64,000 nucleotides of DNA from positions 124,001-188,000 of the forward strand of contig CAWKFA010000015.1 in assembly GCA_963848825.1 (NCBI GenBank), read 5' to 3'. The first letter of the stretch is position 1; the number at the start of each line of letters is the position of its first letter. The position numbers and the translations under genes are program-made. The notes under the pieces are model-generated. The model was not told where the DNA came from, did not search any database, and saw nothing but the letters and a program-made list of their open reading frames with translations. Positions 1 to 8,730 of this stretch are shown piece by piece. The stretch is from CAVVSQ01 sp963848825. Lineage in GTDB: Bacteria > Planctomycetota > Planctomycetia > Gemmatales > Gemmataceae.

Positions 1-90
1 CGTTATGTTCCATGGATCGCGCTTCTCGGACTGGGGATAGCCATTGGGTTGATTTTATACCGCGGGGTAGGGCATTACCAGCCCTGTGTT

Positions 91-709
91 TTTACCCCAA
101 CGGGGGTTACATCCCGCAAACCACGTTTGGTACTCGAGCCCTGAGTGAGAACGTCCCGAATATTCTTTACCCCGAAGGGGGTTACATCCCAGAGCCCAGG
201 GTTGGTACTCCAACCCTGGGTGAGACCCCCACGAATATTCTTTTACCCCGAAGGGGGTTACATCCCAGAGCCCAGGGTTGGTACTCCAACCCTGGGTGAG
301 ACCCCCCACGAATATTTTTTACCCCAACGGGGTTACATCAACGGCTAGATTGCAACCCTGTCGTCCCGCCCAGGGTTGGGGTACCAACCCTGGGATTTGG
401 GATTTAACCCCGTTGGGGTAAAAAACGGGTGCTTTGGCTTTCACCCAGGGTTGGCGTACCAACCCTGGGCTCTGGGATCGAACCCCGTTGGGGTAAATGC
501 CGGTCGGTTTTGCTATTCGCCCGGGGTTGAATTACCAACCTTGGGCTCTGGGATGTAACCCCGTTGGGGTAAAAACGCCCAGGGTTGGCGTACCAACCCT
601 GGGCTCTGGGATCGAACCCCGTTGGGGTAAATGCCGGTCGGTTTTGCTATTCGCCCGGGGTTGAATTACCAACCCTGGGCTTTGGGATTTAACCCCGTTG
701 GGGTAAATA
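91..709. repeat. Two opposed arms of palindromic repeats
   Basis: A composite unit recurs: a short hairpin ACCCC-GAAG-GGGG or ACCCCAACGGGGT, then ATCCCAGAG, then a longer hairpin CCCAGGGTTGG-tac-CCAACCCTGGG. The left arm (about 91-341) reads in the plus direction with units starting near 91, 168, 243 and 320 (period about 74). The right arm (369-709) carries the same unit in reverse complement, with large hairpins at 369-394, 444-469, 519-545, 578-603 and 652-679, each followed by AACCCCGTTGGGGTAAA. The arms meet at about 342-368. No protein-coding reading is credible, although the repeats translate into Pro/Gly-rich peptides. The role is unknown; intergenic REP-like DNA is the conservative label. 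Confidence 0.85.
444..674 (+). repeat. Exact 97-bp direct duplication in the repeat array
   Basis: Positions 444-540 and 578-674 are identical over 97 bases, an offset of 134 bp. Each copy contains a large hairpin, a small AACCCCGTTGGGGTAAA hairpin, a spacer that includes CGGTCGGTTTTGCTATTCGC and the start of a diverged hairpin with a GAATTA loop. After the identical block the copies differ (TTGGGCTCT against CTGGGCTTT). Identity of spacer as well as hairpins indicates a recent segmental duplication of one 134-bp period rather than independent insertion. Confidence 0.85.
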
Positions 710-783
710 CCGGTTCTCATCGCCTACGGCACAAACAAAATGTGGCGACTTTGGGGTACACATCTGCGCCGCCGGCAGCGCAT

Positions 784-820
784 AAAAAAAGAGGCGACGG
801 ATATTTCTTCCGTCGCCTCT
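784..820 (-). terminator. Intrinsic terminator of the secretin gene
   Basis: On the minus strand an 11-bp perfect stem, AGAGGCGACGG pairing with CCGTCGCCTCT (810-820 and 790-800), is followed at once by seven T residues (plus-strand A tract 784-790). It lies 25 bases after the stop codon of the secretin gene. Confidence 0.85.
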
Positions 821-844
821 GGGCTCGTTTCCCCCGAACCGAGC

Positions 845-3800
845 CTATGGTCTGGGTATTGGCAGGTCTTGGCCGGTAAAGATTCTTTCTTCTTCCTCGT
901 TGATGATGATGCGCGGGGTCACCATGATCATGAGGCTCTGGCCGTCGCGGCCGTAAGACGTGTTCTTGAATAGTCGGCTCAAGTATGGAATCTTGCTGAG
1001 AATCGGTGGGCCGAACTCGTTGCGGCCTTCCGACATGGTTTTCAGGCCGCCCAGGAGCACCGTGCCGCCGTCCGGCACGTTTACGGTGGTGTTGACCGTA
1101 ATCTGCGTAAAGGTCGGTTGCTGGAAGACCATCTGATAGATAACGGGCTGGCCCAGAATGGTCGTGCTATTGCCCGGCCCTTCTAAAAGCTGCGGTACGG
1201 GAATTTGAATGGGAATCAGCGGCACATTGGCGTTGGCCAGGTTTGTCAGACTGGGCGTCAGGTTCAGACGCACGAAACGCCGGTCCGCGGACACCACGGG
1301 CGTCACTTGCATCGTGACGCCCAACGGGAAGGGCTGGTTGTTCGGCGTCAGAATGGTCTGGGCACCGACAACGTTGGCGCTTACGCCCGTCAGGAAGAAC
1401 TGGAAGTCCTGCACGTTGATGTTCGCGGTCTGGCCGTTGAAGACCGTCAGCTTGGGGGCCTGCATGATGTTCATGCGGCGGTCCCCCTGGGCAGCTTCGA
1501 GGAACATGAATACCTGAATATCGCTCAGGAAGGCAAGACCTAGCGACAGGCCGCCATCGGCGCCCGGGACCCCCGGATAGCCGCCGAACGGAGGCACGGC
1601 ATAGGAAAAGCTGCTGGAATGGATGGGTATGGCCAGGTCAGGCGTCAGCTGACCGGCCGGGGTCAAGCCGGTGGTGGCTTTGAGGCCCTGAAATTGACTG
1701 TTTACCTGCCCGAAGGGGGTGAATTGGCCATTGAGCAGGTTGACCTGGTTCGTCGCCGACGTGGGCGACTTGATGTTCACGTTGAAATCGACGCCGATGC
1801 GCTCGAAGAAGCTTTCGGAGACGGATACGAGCCGCATTTCGATGGCGATTTCCAAATCTTGCAGGCGACGTAGCGAAGCCAGCAGTGCCTGAATGTCTTC
1901 CTGCACTTCCTGGGTCTGGTTGATGACGAGGGCGTTGCCAAGTTCAAAGAACTGGATGGTCCCCTGTCCGCCGACGTTGCTCCAGGTGTTGCTGGCAACG
2001 GTGTTCTGAATCAGGTTGATGAGTAGAGCTTGCAAGTTCTCGCCAGGGGCACGCGTCTGCACCTGGCTCGGCGCCACGCCGCCGCCGACATTGCCGTTCA
2101 TGGCGAAGGTCGAGCCGGTGCCGCTGCTTTGCGAACTTACCGTGGTGCCGCTCTGCATGGCCATGGGCGGCGTGTAGGGCGAGGCCGTGGTGCCGGTCGC
2201 GCCGGTAGCGTTGGCCAGGTGCCGCGCCAGGGCCGTGTTCATGTCGCTAACGCCGGGCCGCGAATAGTTCTCCACCGGCACCACGAGATCGGTGACCGGA
2301 TACGTGATCATGATCATGCGGCCCTTGGCTTTTTCGGGAGTGGTGATTTGCAGAATTTGGTCCTTGATGACGTAGGTCAGCTTCACCTGTTCAAGCAAGA
2401 TATTCAGGGCGGACTTGAGTTTAATATTTTCCACCGGCAAGGTAAGCGGAATTTCGAGGCTGATATTGGCTTCTTGCAGCGCTGAACGGTCGGGCTGAAT
2501 TGTGACTCCGGTCATGTCTTGCAAGGTCTGTAGCGCCTCGTGCAGCGGCGTGTTCTTGAAGGAGAGGCTGACCGGCAGGCTCAGTTTGCGTTCGATGTCC
2601 TGTTCGACCTTGTCGCGCCGCGGCGACGAGTAGCCCGCCTCGCCGGTCTTGCGTTCCCGAGCCCGCTTGTTGGTCTCCGCATCGAAGTGCAAGGGGTTGG
2701 CGTTGTCGACGTAAGGGCCTGAGCCGGGGTTGAGCGCATTGAGGACAAACGTTTCGTTTTCATGATTGCCCTTCTGGTAGTTTTGCTCGGCGATCAGCGT
2801 GGACGTGATCTGAATCGCCGCATCGGCCGACAGATTGTCCGGATCGAGCTCCTTGGCCTTGCGGGCCTCCGCCAGGGCTTCCTTGTATTTGCCCTCTTTC
2901 GCCAGCGACCGGTAGAGCTTGATGTGCTCCGCTACCTCTTCCTGCGTCTTGCGAATGTTCTTTTGATATCGGTCTTCCTTCCAGGGGCCGCCGCTGACGT
3001 TGTCCACCTGCCGCGCGATGGTTTCCTGCGCGAGCATGGTGCGATACTGTTGCAAGCGTGCTTCCACGGGGCGCTTGAGCAGCGCGAGCCGTCCCGCGTC
3101 GAGGTTGGAGCCGCCCAGTTCGTCGAGATATTCCTTGAGGGCGTCCACGGCCTGGTCCTTCCGGCCTGCCTTGAAGAGATCGAGGGCGGTATTGCGCACA
3201 TTCATGCTGCGCTCACGCAACTGTTGAAACTGAATCTCTTCGAGGGCCTTGTAGTTGGCGGTCAAATCTTCACTACCCGGCAAGTCCGTGGCGGTCGCGG
3301 TGCCAGACTTGGTCGTGGTGACGAGCTGTCCTGGTTGCTTGGCGTCGACAAGTTGAACCGGCGACTGCTGCGACTGCATTTGCGGCGTGTTCATGAGCTC
3401 GCCGATGCGTTTGGCCCGGTCGGTCCGTACCATGCGCATGTCGAGCCGATTGAAGATCCCGCTGGCCTGCCGGAAATCGCCGCGGTGAAAGGCATCGATG
3501 CCAATGTCCGCGTCCCGATTGGCCACGTTGACGTGCTGATTATATTCGTCGGCATCGACCGTATGCATCAGCAGGGCGGCCTCGGCCTGGATGCCATACA
3601 TCGGGTTGAATGCTTCCTCCGTCAACTTCCGCGCCATCGGCAGGTTGCCGGCCTTCAGTTCCAGGCGCGCCTTGTCAAGTTTCTCCAGGCCCAATACCCG
3701 GTTGCGCGCCGCCGGATTATCCAGGGCAACCGCCGTGGCGTTTAATTCTTGCACCGGCAATTGCGCCGGCGGCAAGATGCCCGAACCACCGGCCTGCACC

Positions 3801-5866
3801 ACGTCCGCCGTGTTGCTGGCCGGCTGGACGCCAGCCATGGGCTGAATACCCGCCGTGGCCGCAATCTGTCGCAGCCACTGCGACTTTTGCTCGATGCGCA
3901 GGGTGTCCAGGCGGAAGGTTCGCGCGATCAAACGCGCCGCATTGATATCGGCTTCCGCTTTCTGGAAGCGGCCCGGGTCGGTCGGATGACTTTGCACCTG
4001 ATCGGCGGCCCGCTCGAGCAGCTGATCGACGGTTCGCTCACACTGGGCCGCGAGGCTCAGTAGCAGGCTGGCCGGGCTGTCTTCCTCGGCCGTGAACGAA
4101 GCACGCAATTGATCGGCTTCGATGGCCTTGGTACGGGCTTCGATCAACATGCCCTTTTTCTGGAATTCGCGTGCTTCCTGAAGCAGAGCGATCGCATGAC
4201 CCTTGGCGGCAGCCTGCGCCGTGCCCGAGACCAGGGGCGGCACCATGGGGTCCCGTGGGTCGGGATTGCGTTCTTGACCGATGCGCGTGGGCATGCCGCC
4301 CGCCTTGACGAACGCACTGTTGGCCGCGCCGCCGGGGCCATCATTTTTACGAGCGTCGGGGTTCCTGCCCTCAGCACGGGCAATTTCCTCGAGCAGCTTT
4401 TGGGGGCGATCCCCCATCTCCCAGATGCTGTACGGACCATGCAATTTTTGAGCGCTGGCGGCCTTGGCCTTCGCTTCCTTGAGATTGCCGGCCGCGAACA
4501 ACTTGCGGGCGTCGCTCATGAGGCGTACGGCCTCGTCGCGATCGCGTTTGCCGCGGGCTTTCTGAATTTCCGCATGAAGCTTTTCGGGCGAATCCTCGAA
4601 CAGGCCCCAGCCCTTGGGCTGCGCGGTAAAGGCCTGGCTGCATAGCCGGTCAGCCTCCTCCAGTTGATCCTGTTGAAATAGGTTACGCGCTTCCTTGATG
4701 ACCGAACGCGCATCGGCGTTGGCGGATAGTGCTCCGTTGGCGTTCGAGCCTGGCCGACTGGTGCCGTTGGCGCGGCGCTGCACATCTTCCAACAGGCGCG
4801 TGGGGTTTTCCTCCCACCATTCCAGGTCCGGGCGCAGCTCCCGCGCCTGGATTGCTTTCAGGCGGGCGGCCTCCAGGTCGTTGGCCTCCAGGGCCCGGTA
4901 GCCTTCCTTGATAAGCTTGCGGGCGAGCGCCTTGTTGCTGGTGGCCGAGCCCGGCGGCGAACTGATTTCGTTGCCCATGGTCTGCCTTACGGGCGGCCCT
5001 TCGAGCTGCTTATTGTTGCCGGGTAGTGGTGGCGGCATCATGTCGACGGTGCCGATGGTCGGCGGCGGCGGGCTCTCGGAGCCCTTGGCCAGTAGGCTGT
5101 CGGGGCCGTCCTTCTTGTCATCCTTGGCCCCCCTTAAGAAACTGGTCACCGTTTTGACGATGCTCGTGGAGGGCGCGGTCGGCGACTGCTTGGTGCGGGC
5201 GCTGGCGATGTCGCGCAGCACCTTGGCGGGCGTATCGTTGGCCCAGGGCGCATGCACGATCGGCGCCATTTTGTTCGCTTCCTTGGCCCACATTTCCGCC
5301 GTATCGAATTCGCCTCGTTTGAGGCAATCGCGGGCGGCCCGCAAGAGGGATTGTTCATCGTTATTGACAGCAGATTCACCGGACTTGCCGCCGGTGCTGG
5401 CGACCATGCGCAGGTTTTCATTGAGGTTGGTCAGCGTCTGCCGGTCGGCCGACGATAAATAGGGGTTGGCGGACAGCGCCCGCACCAGGCTGGAGGCATC
5501 CTGGGTCTTGCCCTGGCGCAAGAATTCCTCCACCTGATGAAGCTGCGTGTTTCCTTCGCGGCGGCTGGCGAGCGCGGTGTTGTTTTCCAGAAGGAACTTG
5601 TGGAAGTCGCGGCGCTCGGCGGGGGTAAGCTCCAGCTCCCTGATCTTTACCTGCGCGAACTCCGCGGCGGCGACTTCGTATTCGCGGGCCTTATAATTAT
5701 CGAGCGCGCTTTTATACACGTCGCGGACTTTGCGAGGCCGGCCTGTCTCTTCCGGCTGCTGGCCAGTCGCCATCGACGCGGTGGCGAGCGTTACGGTCAA
5801 AGCAATACCGGCTAGCACGCCTGCCCAGGCCCCGCGCACCCACGTTACGGTCCTTGTGTTAGCCAC
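845..5866 (-). CDS. Planctomycete secretin (GspD/PilQ family) with long repeat-rich N-terminus
   Basis: This is an outer-membrane secretin-type channel protein of 1673 residues. The C-terminal part (about residues 1320-1673) carries the secretin domain, with the hallmark VPDGGTVLLGGL and a terminal LMIMVTPRII strand. Residues about 1085-1190 form a short N-domain (STN/secretin-N type: VKLTYVIKDQILQITT). The first 1000 or so residues hold degenerate repeats of about 100-130 residues with a recurring pattern of helical pairs (KEARNLFQQDQLEEADRL, SDARKLFAAGNLKEAKAKA), probably TPR-like and periplasmic. I place the start at a GTG (5866), not at the upstream in-frame TTG at 5929, because AAGGAG lies seven bases before it and it opens directly onto a signal peptide (WVRGAWAGVLAGIALTVTLA). 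No pilus or type II secretion genes adjoin it, so its cargo is unknown. The normal length of the family is 450-750 residues, so the N-terminal extension is large. Confidence 0.85.
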   Translation of the reverse strand: MANTRTVTWVRGAWAGVLAGIALTVTLATASMATGQQPEETGRPRKVRDVYKSALDNYKAREYEVAAAEFAQVKIRELELTPAERRDFHKFLLENNTALASRREGNTQLHQVEEFLRQGKTQDASSLVRALSANPYLSSADRQTLTNLNENLRMVASTGGKSGESAVNNDEQSLLRAARDCLKRGEFDTAEMWAKEANKMAPIVHAPWANDTPAKVLRDIASARTKQSPTAPSTSIVKTVTSFLRGAKDDKKDGPDSLLAKGSESPPPPTIGTVDMMPPPLPGNNKQLEGPPVRQTMGNEISSPPGSATSNKALARKLIKEGYRALEANDLEAARLKAIQARELRPDLEWWEENPTRLLEDVQRRANGTSRPGSNANGALSANADARSVIKEARNLFQQDQLEEADRLCSQAFTAQPKGWGLFEDSPEKLHAEIQKARGKRDRDEAVRLMSDARKLFAAGNLKEAKAKAASAQKLHGPYSIWEMGDRPQKLLEEIARAEGRNPDARKNDGPGGAANSAFVKAGGMPTRIGQERNPDPRDPMVPPLVSGTAQAAAKGHAIALLQEAREFQKKGMLIEARTKAIEADQLRASFTAEEDSPASLLLSLAAQCERTVDQLLERAADQVQSHPTDPGRFQKAEADINAARLIARTFRLDTLRIEQKSQWLRQIAATAGIQPMAGVQPASNTADVVQAGGSGILPPAQLPVQELNATAVALDNPAARNRVLGLEKLDKARLELKAGNLPMARKLTEEAFNPMYGIQAEAALLMHTVDADEYNQHVNVANRDADIGIDAFHRGDFRQASGIFNRLDMRMVRTDRAKRIGELMNTPQMQSQQSPVQLVDAKQPGQLVTTTKSGTATATDLPGSEDLTANYKALEEIQFQQLRERSMNVRNTALDLFKAGRKDQAVDALKEYLDELGGSNLDAGRLALLKRPVEARLQQYRTMLAQETIARQVDNVSGGPWKEDRYQKNIRKTQEEVAEHIKLYRSLAKEGKYKEALAEARKAKELDPDNLSADAAIQITSTLIAEQNYQKGNHENETFVLNALNPGSGPYVDNANPLHFDAETNKRARERKTGEAGYSSPRRDKVEQDIERKLSLPVSLSFKNTPLHEALQTLQDMTGVTIQPDRSALQEANISLEIPLTLPVENIKLKSALNILLEQVKLTYVIKDQILQITTPEKAKGRMIMITYPVTDLVVPVENYSRPGVSDMNTALARHLANATGATGTTASPYTPPMAMQSGTTVSSQSSGTGSTFAMNGNVGGGVAPSQVQTRAPGENLQALLINLIQNTVASNTWSNVGGQGTIQFFELGNALVINQTQEVQEDIQALLASLRRLQDLEIAIEMRLVSVSESFFERIGVDFNVNIKSPTSATNQVNLLNGQFTPFGQVNSQFQGLKATTGLTPAGQLTPDLAIPIHSSSFSYAVPPFGGYPGVPGADGGLSLGLAFLSDIQVFMFLEAAQGDRRMNIMQAPKLTVFNGQTANINVQDFQFFLTGVSANVVGAQTILTPNNQPFPLGVTMQVTPVVSADRRFVRLNLTPSLTNLANANVPLIPIQIPVPQLLEGPGNSTTILGQPVIYQMVFQQPTFTQITVNTTVNVPDGGTVLLGGLKTMSEGRNEFGPPILSKIPYLSRLFKNTSYGRDGQSLMIMVTPRIIINEEEERIFTGQDLPIPRP

Positions 5867-5873
5867 CCCCGGC

Positions 5874-5879
5874 CTCCTT
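5874..5879 (-). promoter_or_regulatory. Shine-Dalgarno site that fixes the secretin start
   Basis: AAGGAG on the minus strand, seven bases upstream of the GTG at 5866. No comparable site precedes the in-frame TTG at 5929. Confidence 0.7.
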
Positions 5880-6183
5880 GCTGACACCGCTCCGGCCCGC
5901 ACCGCCGAGCGCGACGTCCTTTTCCCCAAAGGTACATCGCGGCGGCCGAGCCACCTGGAGTAATTGATTTTTTCTCAAGTTTGAGACAGTTAAGCGGCGG
6001 GACCATACCGGCACCCCCAACAGACGTCAAGAGGATTTACCGCCGCGCCACGCCCGTGCCTGCCAACAACCAGCGTTCAACCATCTTGTGGCATTTCCCT
6101 TTCCTTCCCCCATCCAAATCGTTAACTTGTTCAAGATGGATCGTCTAACGTGAATCGGCAAACGAACGCTTGAGGGTTTCTTC
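5880..6183. other. Divergent intergenic region
   Basis: This region separates the secretin gene (minus strand) from the five-repeat protein gene (plus strand) and must hold both promoters. I see no convincing -35/-10 pair, no RNA gene and no repeat. Short open frames here overlap the secretin leader and have no recognisable content. Confidence 0.5.
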
Positions 6184-7212
6184 ATGAGGCTTTCCCCCGC
6201 TCCTTATTTCGCCCTCTGCACCATCGCCATCCTGGGTATGGTGCCGGACGCCCACGCCCAGCAAAAGCCCAAGGAACTCCAGTGGACGCACGCCTTCGAT
6301 CTGGCTTGCCGGCGCTATGGCGAGCTGGACTTCACCAAGGAGACACAGAAATTCGGCGTCGAGGCCTTCAAGGACAATAACAATGGCCTTGGGGTCTTCA
6401 TCTCCCAGGTCGGCTCCCTGGGATCGGTCGGTGGTTTCCAGGCCCTCAAGCTACCGCTCACGACGCGCGGCCCGGAATGGATCACTGGCCTCGATTTGCC
6501 TGCTCGTAAAGCCGGCGAAGAGAAATTCGAGAATGCCAAGATCCACAGCATGGAGGTGTTTCGTGATCCGAATACCGAGAATTGGGTTTACATCACAGAA
6601 AAGGGCTATCTGGCGGTCGCCTCCGCCAAGGCCCGCATAACTCCCGGCGCCGACAAGAAGCCGCACTGGGCCCATAGCGTGGATTTACGCGTTCGCAAGG
6701 GAGGCGTCAAAGACTGGAAGGACGCGACCAAGTTTGGCATCGAAGTTTATCGCGACAACACTACCGGCAACCTGGTCTACATCTCCGAAACAGGCGCCGT
6801 CGCCGTGCTGCCGGACGCGAATGACACCAAGGCCGGTACCGAGGGCAAAGCACCCGCCTGGCTGCATGGCCTGGACCTGCCCTGCCGGAAGTCCAACGAG
6901 CCCAGCTTCGGCAACAACACGCGTAAGTTCGGCGTGGAGGTTTTCCTGGATGCGAACAACGGCAATCTGATCTTTTTGACCGAAACGGGGAACCTGGCCG
7001 TCACTGCCGGCCCCAAGGACATCAAGGCCCCCACGGAGAACGCCAAGGACCCCGTCTGGTCGCACGGCCTGAACCTCAAGGTTCGCAAGTATGGGGAAAA
7101 GGAGTTTTCCGAGCAAACCAACATTTTTGGCGCCGAAGCCTATCGTGACAACAACCTCGGCGCCATCCTCTACATTGGCGAGACCGGTTCGCTGGCTGTC
7201 GTGACGAAATAA
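6184..7212 (+). CDS. Secreted protein of five tandem ~62-residue repeats, function unknown
   Basis: The 342-residue product has a clear signal peptide (cleavage near DAHA-QQ, residue 25). The rest is five copies of a repeat of about 62 residues beginning near residues 32, 97, 161, 223 and 290. The consensus is W-x-H-G-L-D-L, then RK-x-G-E-x-x-F, then KFGVEVFRDNN-x-GN, then VYI-x-ETGxLAV. The last repeat ends at the C-terminus, so the protein is all repeats. Conserved Trp, Asp and Asn residues and the regular beta-strand-like spacing suggest a repeat-built beta fold, perhaps propeller-like, but that is inference. I do not recognise the family by name. It stands alone between a divergent secretin gene and the convergent thiL. 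Confidence 0.8.
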   Translation: MRLSPAPYFALCTIAILGMVPDAHAQQKPKELQWTHAFDLACRRYGELDFTKETQKFGVEAFKDNNNGLGVFISQVGSLGSVGGFQALKLPLTTRGPEWITGLDLPARKAGEEKFENAKIHSMEVFRDPNTENWVYITEKGYLAVASAKARITPGADKKPHWAHSVDLRVRKGGVKDWKDATKFGIEVYRDNTTGNLVYISETGAVAVLPDANDTKAGTEGKAPAWLHGLDLPCRKSNEPSFGNNTRKFGVEVFLDANNGNLIFLTETGNLAVTAGPKDIKAPTENAKDPVWSHGLNLKVRKYGEKEFSEQTNIFGAEAYRDNNLGAILYIGETGSLAVVTK

Positions 7213-7221
7213 CCTCGCCAC

Positions 7222-8147
7222 TCACTCCCTACGCGAATTGATGTTCGAAACCGCGCGGTTCCAGGGGTGCGTCCTGCCTTCTTCCTCTAACAAATAATCT
7301 GGCCCCGCCAGAAATTCGCCGACGTGCACCAACGTAATGCCCTGAATGGGCTGGGTGTCCATGAGGTGTCTTCCATCTTGCGGCGAGACGGCAAAGGCAA
7401 GCTCGAAATCCTCGCCGTCGCGCAAAGCGTGATCGAGGGCGCTTCGCCCATCGGTCAGCGCCTGGGCCGCCGCGTGGATTGGAACCGCCGCCGCGCGGAG
7501 CACCGCCCCGCATTCACTTTCCACGCACAGATGATGGACGTCGGCGGCGAGCCCGTCGCTGATGTCGATCATGGCATGAAGATGGGTACGTTTCTGAAGC
7601 TCCAGGGCTTCACGCACGCGGGGCGTGAAATCAAGATGTTTGCCTGACAAGCTGCCGCCGAGAGGGCCGGTGACCAGGAGCCAATCACCCGGCTGCGCGC
7701 CCGAGCGCAATACCGGGCCGGGAGGTGACGCCTCGCCCAGCAAGGTGACGGAGATCGTCAGTCCGCCGTCCCAACTATTGGTATCGCCGCCGGCGATCGC
7801 TGTCTCGAAGTCATCCGCCAGGCTGCGCAGCCCCTCGTACAATTCAGTGGCCAGATCCGGCGTGCCCGGTGACGATCGCGGCAGGCCGACGCTGACAAAC
7901 GCCGCCACCGGTCGTCCCGCCATGGCCGCGATATCGCTCAGGTTGACGGCCAGCGCTTGCGCCCGCACGCGCGCGCCCCTGCCTGGGCGAGGAAGAAGTG
8001 ACTACCCTCCAGCAGCATGTCCGTGGTAACCAACCAGGGAATCGTCGACCCCGCCAGAACGGCGCAGTCGTCGCCAGGGCCAACCAGCACCCGCCGGTCG
8101 CCGGGAGTCTGTTGCCGTAGCCAGTTGATGTAATCGAACTCGCGCAT
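7222..8147 (-). CDS. thiL: Thiamine-monophosphate kinase ThiL (reading frame broken once)
   Basis: ThiL phosphorylates thiamine monophosphate to the cofactor thiamine diphosphate in the cytoplasm. The N-terminal part (8147 down to about 7957) carries the ATP/Mg motif VGPGDDCAVL and TTDMLLEGSHF. The remainder (about 7956 to 7222) continues with ALAVNLSDIAAMAGRP, GGDTNSWDGG and ISDGLAADVHHL, all in the normal order. The two parts are in different frames. The family motif GRKALAVNLSD is restored by adding one G at about 7956 (AAGCG to AAGGCG), so this is a one-base deletion relative to the expected sequence. The length, about 308 residues, is normal once corrected. The gene is convergent with its left neighbour, with 9 bases between the stops. 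Assembly error is more likely than a real pseudogene. Confidence 0.88.
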
Positions 8148-8156
8148 TCGTGGATT

Positions 8157-8188
8157 GGTCGTATAGGTCCTACAAGACCTATACGACC
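8157..8188. repeat. Perfect 13-bp inverted repeat
   Basis: GGTCGTATAGGTC (8157-8169) and its exact reverse complement (8176-8188) flank the loop CTACAA. No T tract follows on either strand, so it is not a standard intrinsic terminator. It sits between the start of thiL and the end of the Tyr/Pro-rich gene. Confidence 0.75.
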
Positions 8189-8215
8189 TCTGCCCGTGTT
8201 AAACCGAGAAGGCCA

Positions 8216-8628
8216 TTACCGAGGATAATAATAATTCTCGGTATACACGCCGCGGGGACGGAAGATGCCGTAGCCCACATAGCTGCGTGTGGTGACGGCG
8301 CCGGGCGCCACGACCGCGGTTGCGCCCGAATAGACGGTAGTCGGCGGGTAATAAGAGTAGTTCACGGCCGGCGCATAATAGCTGGTTACCGGGGGCGCAT
8401 AAAGAGAGGTAATTGGGGCATAATAGGAGGTCGCCGGCGTGTAGTAAGAGGTGACCGGGGCGCATAGTAACTGGTGACCGGCGGGTAGTAGGAAACAGCG
8501 GGCGGCGCCATTACCACGGGTGGCGAAAACACCTGGATGTATTGGGCTTGCGCTGATGTTGCCTGGACGAGCATGCCCAGCGCGACCGCTACCGCGGCCA
8601 GAGCAGTTTTCATGAAAAGGCGTCGCAT
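8216..8628 (-). CDS. Small secreted Tyr/Pro-rich repeat protein (frame broken once)
   Basis: The gene starts at ATG 8628 and encodes a signal peptide (MKTALAAVAVALGMLVQA, cleaved near AQA). The mature part is low complexity, built from copies of the motif SYYAP/TSYYAP with Val, Thr and Ile between them. The open frame as given changes at a run of four C residues (plus-strand G tract 8457-8460). Restoring one C keeps the repeat going (VTSYYTPATSYYAPITS), then a C-terminal stretch with RSYVGYGIFRPRGVYTENYY and a TAA at 8216-8218, for about 137 residues. Such small Tyr-rich exported proteins are common in planctomycetes, where a surface or cell-wall role is suspected but not shown. No function is assigned. 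Confidence 0.7.
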
Positions 8629-8730
8629 GGTTTCACTCCAAAAAGATAGTCACCAACACACCCCGGGATGCACCGTGGTCATTCTACAGCTGAACAGCCG
8701 GTGTCAACCAGAAATTCGTATATTTGAGGT

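Noticed and set aside
91..709. CRISPR array
   Set aside because: Units are palindromic hairpins with partly repeated, not unique, spacers, variable spacing and two orientations; no cas genes are seen.
12..879. Open frames across the palindromic array giving Pro/Gly-rich peptides on both strands
   Set aside because: They are translations of the repeats, exist in several frames on both strands, and have no ribosome binding site.
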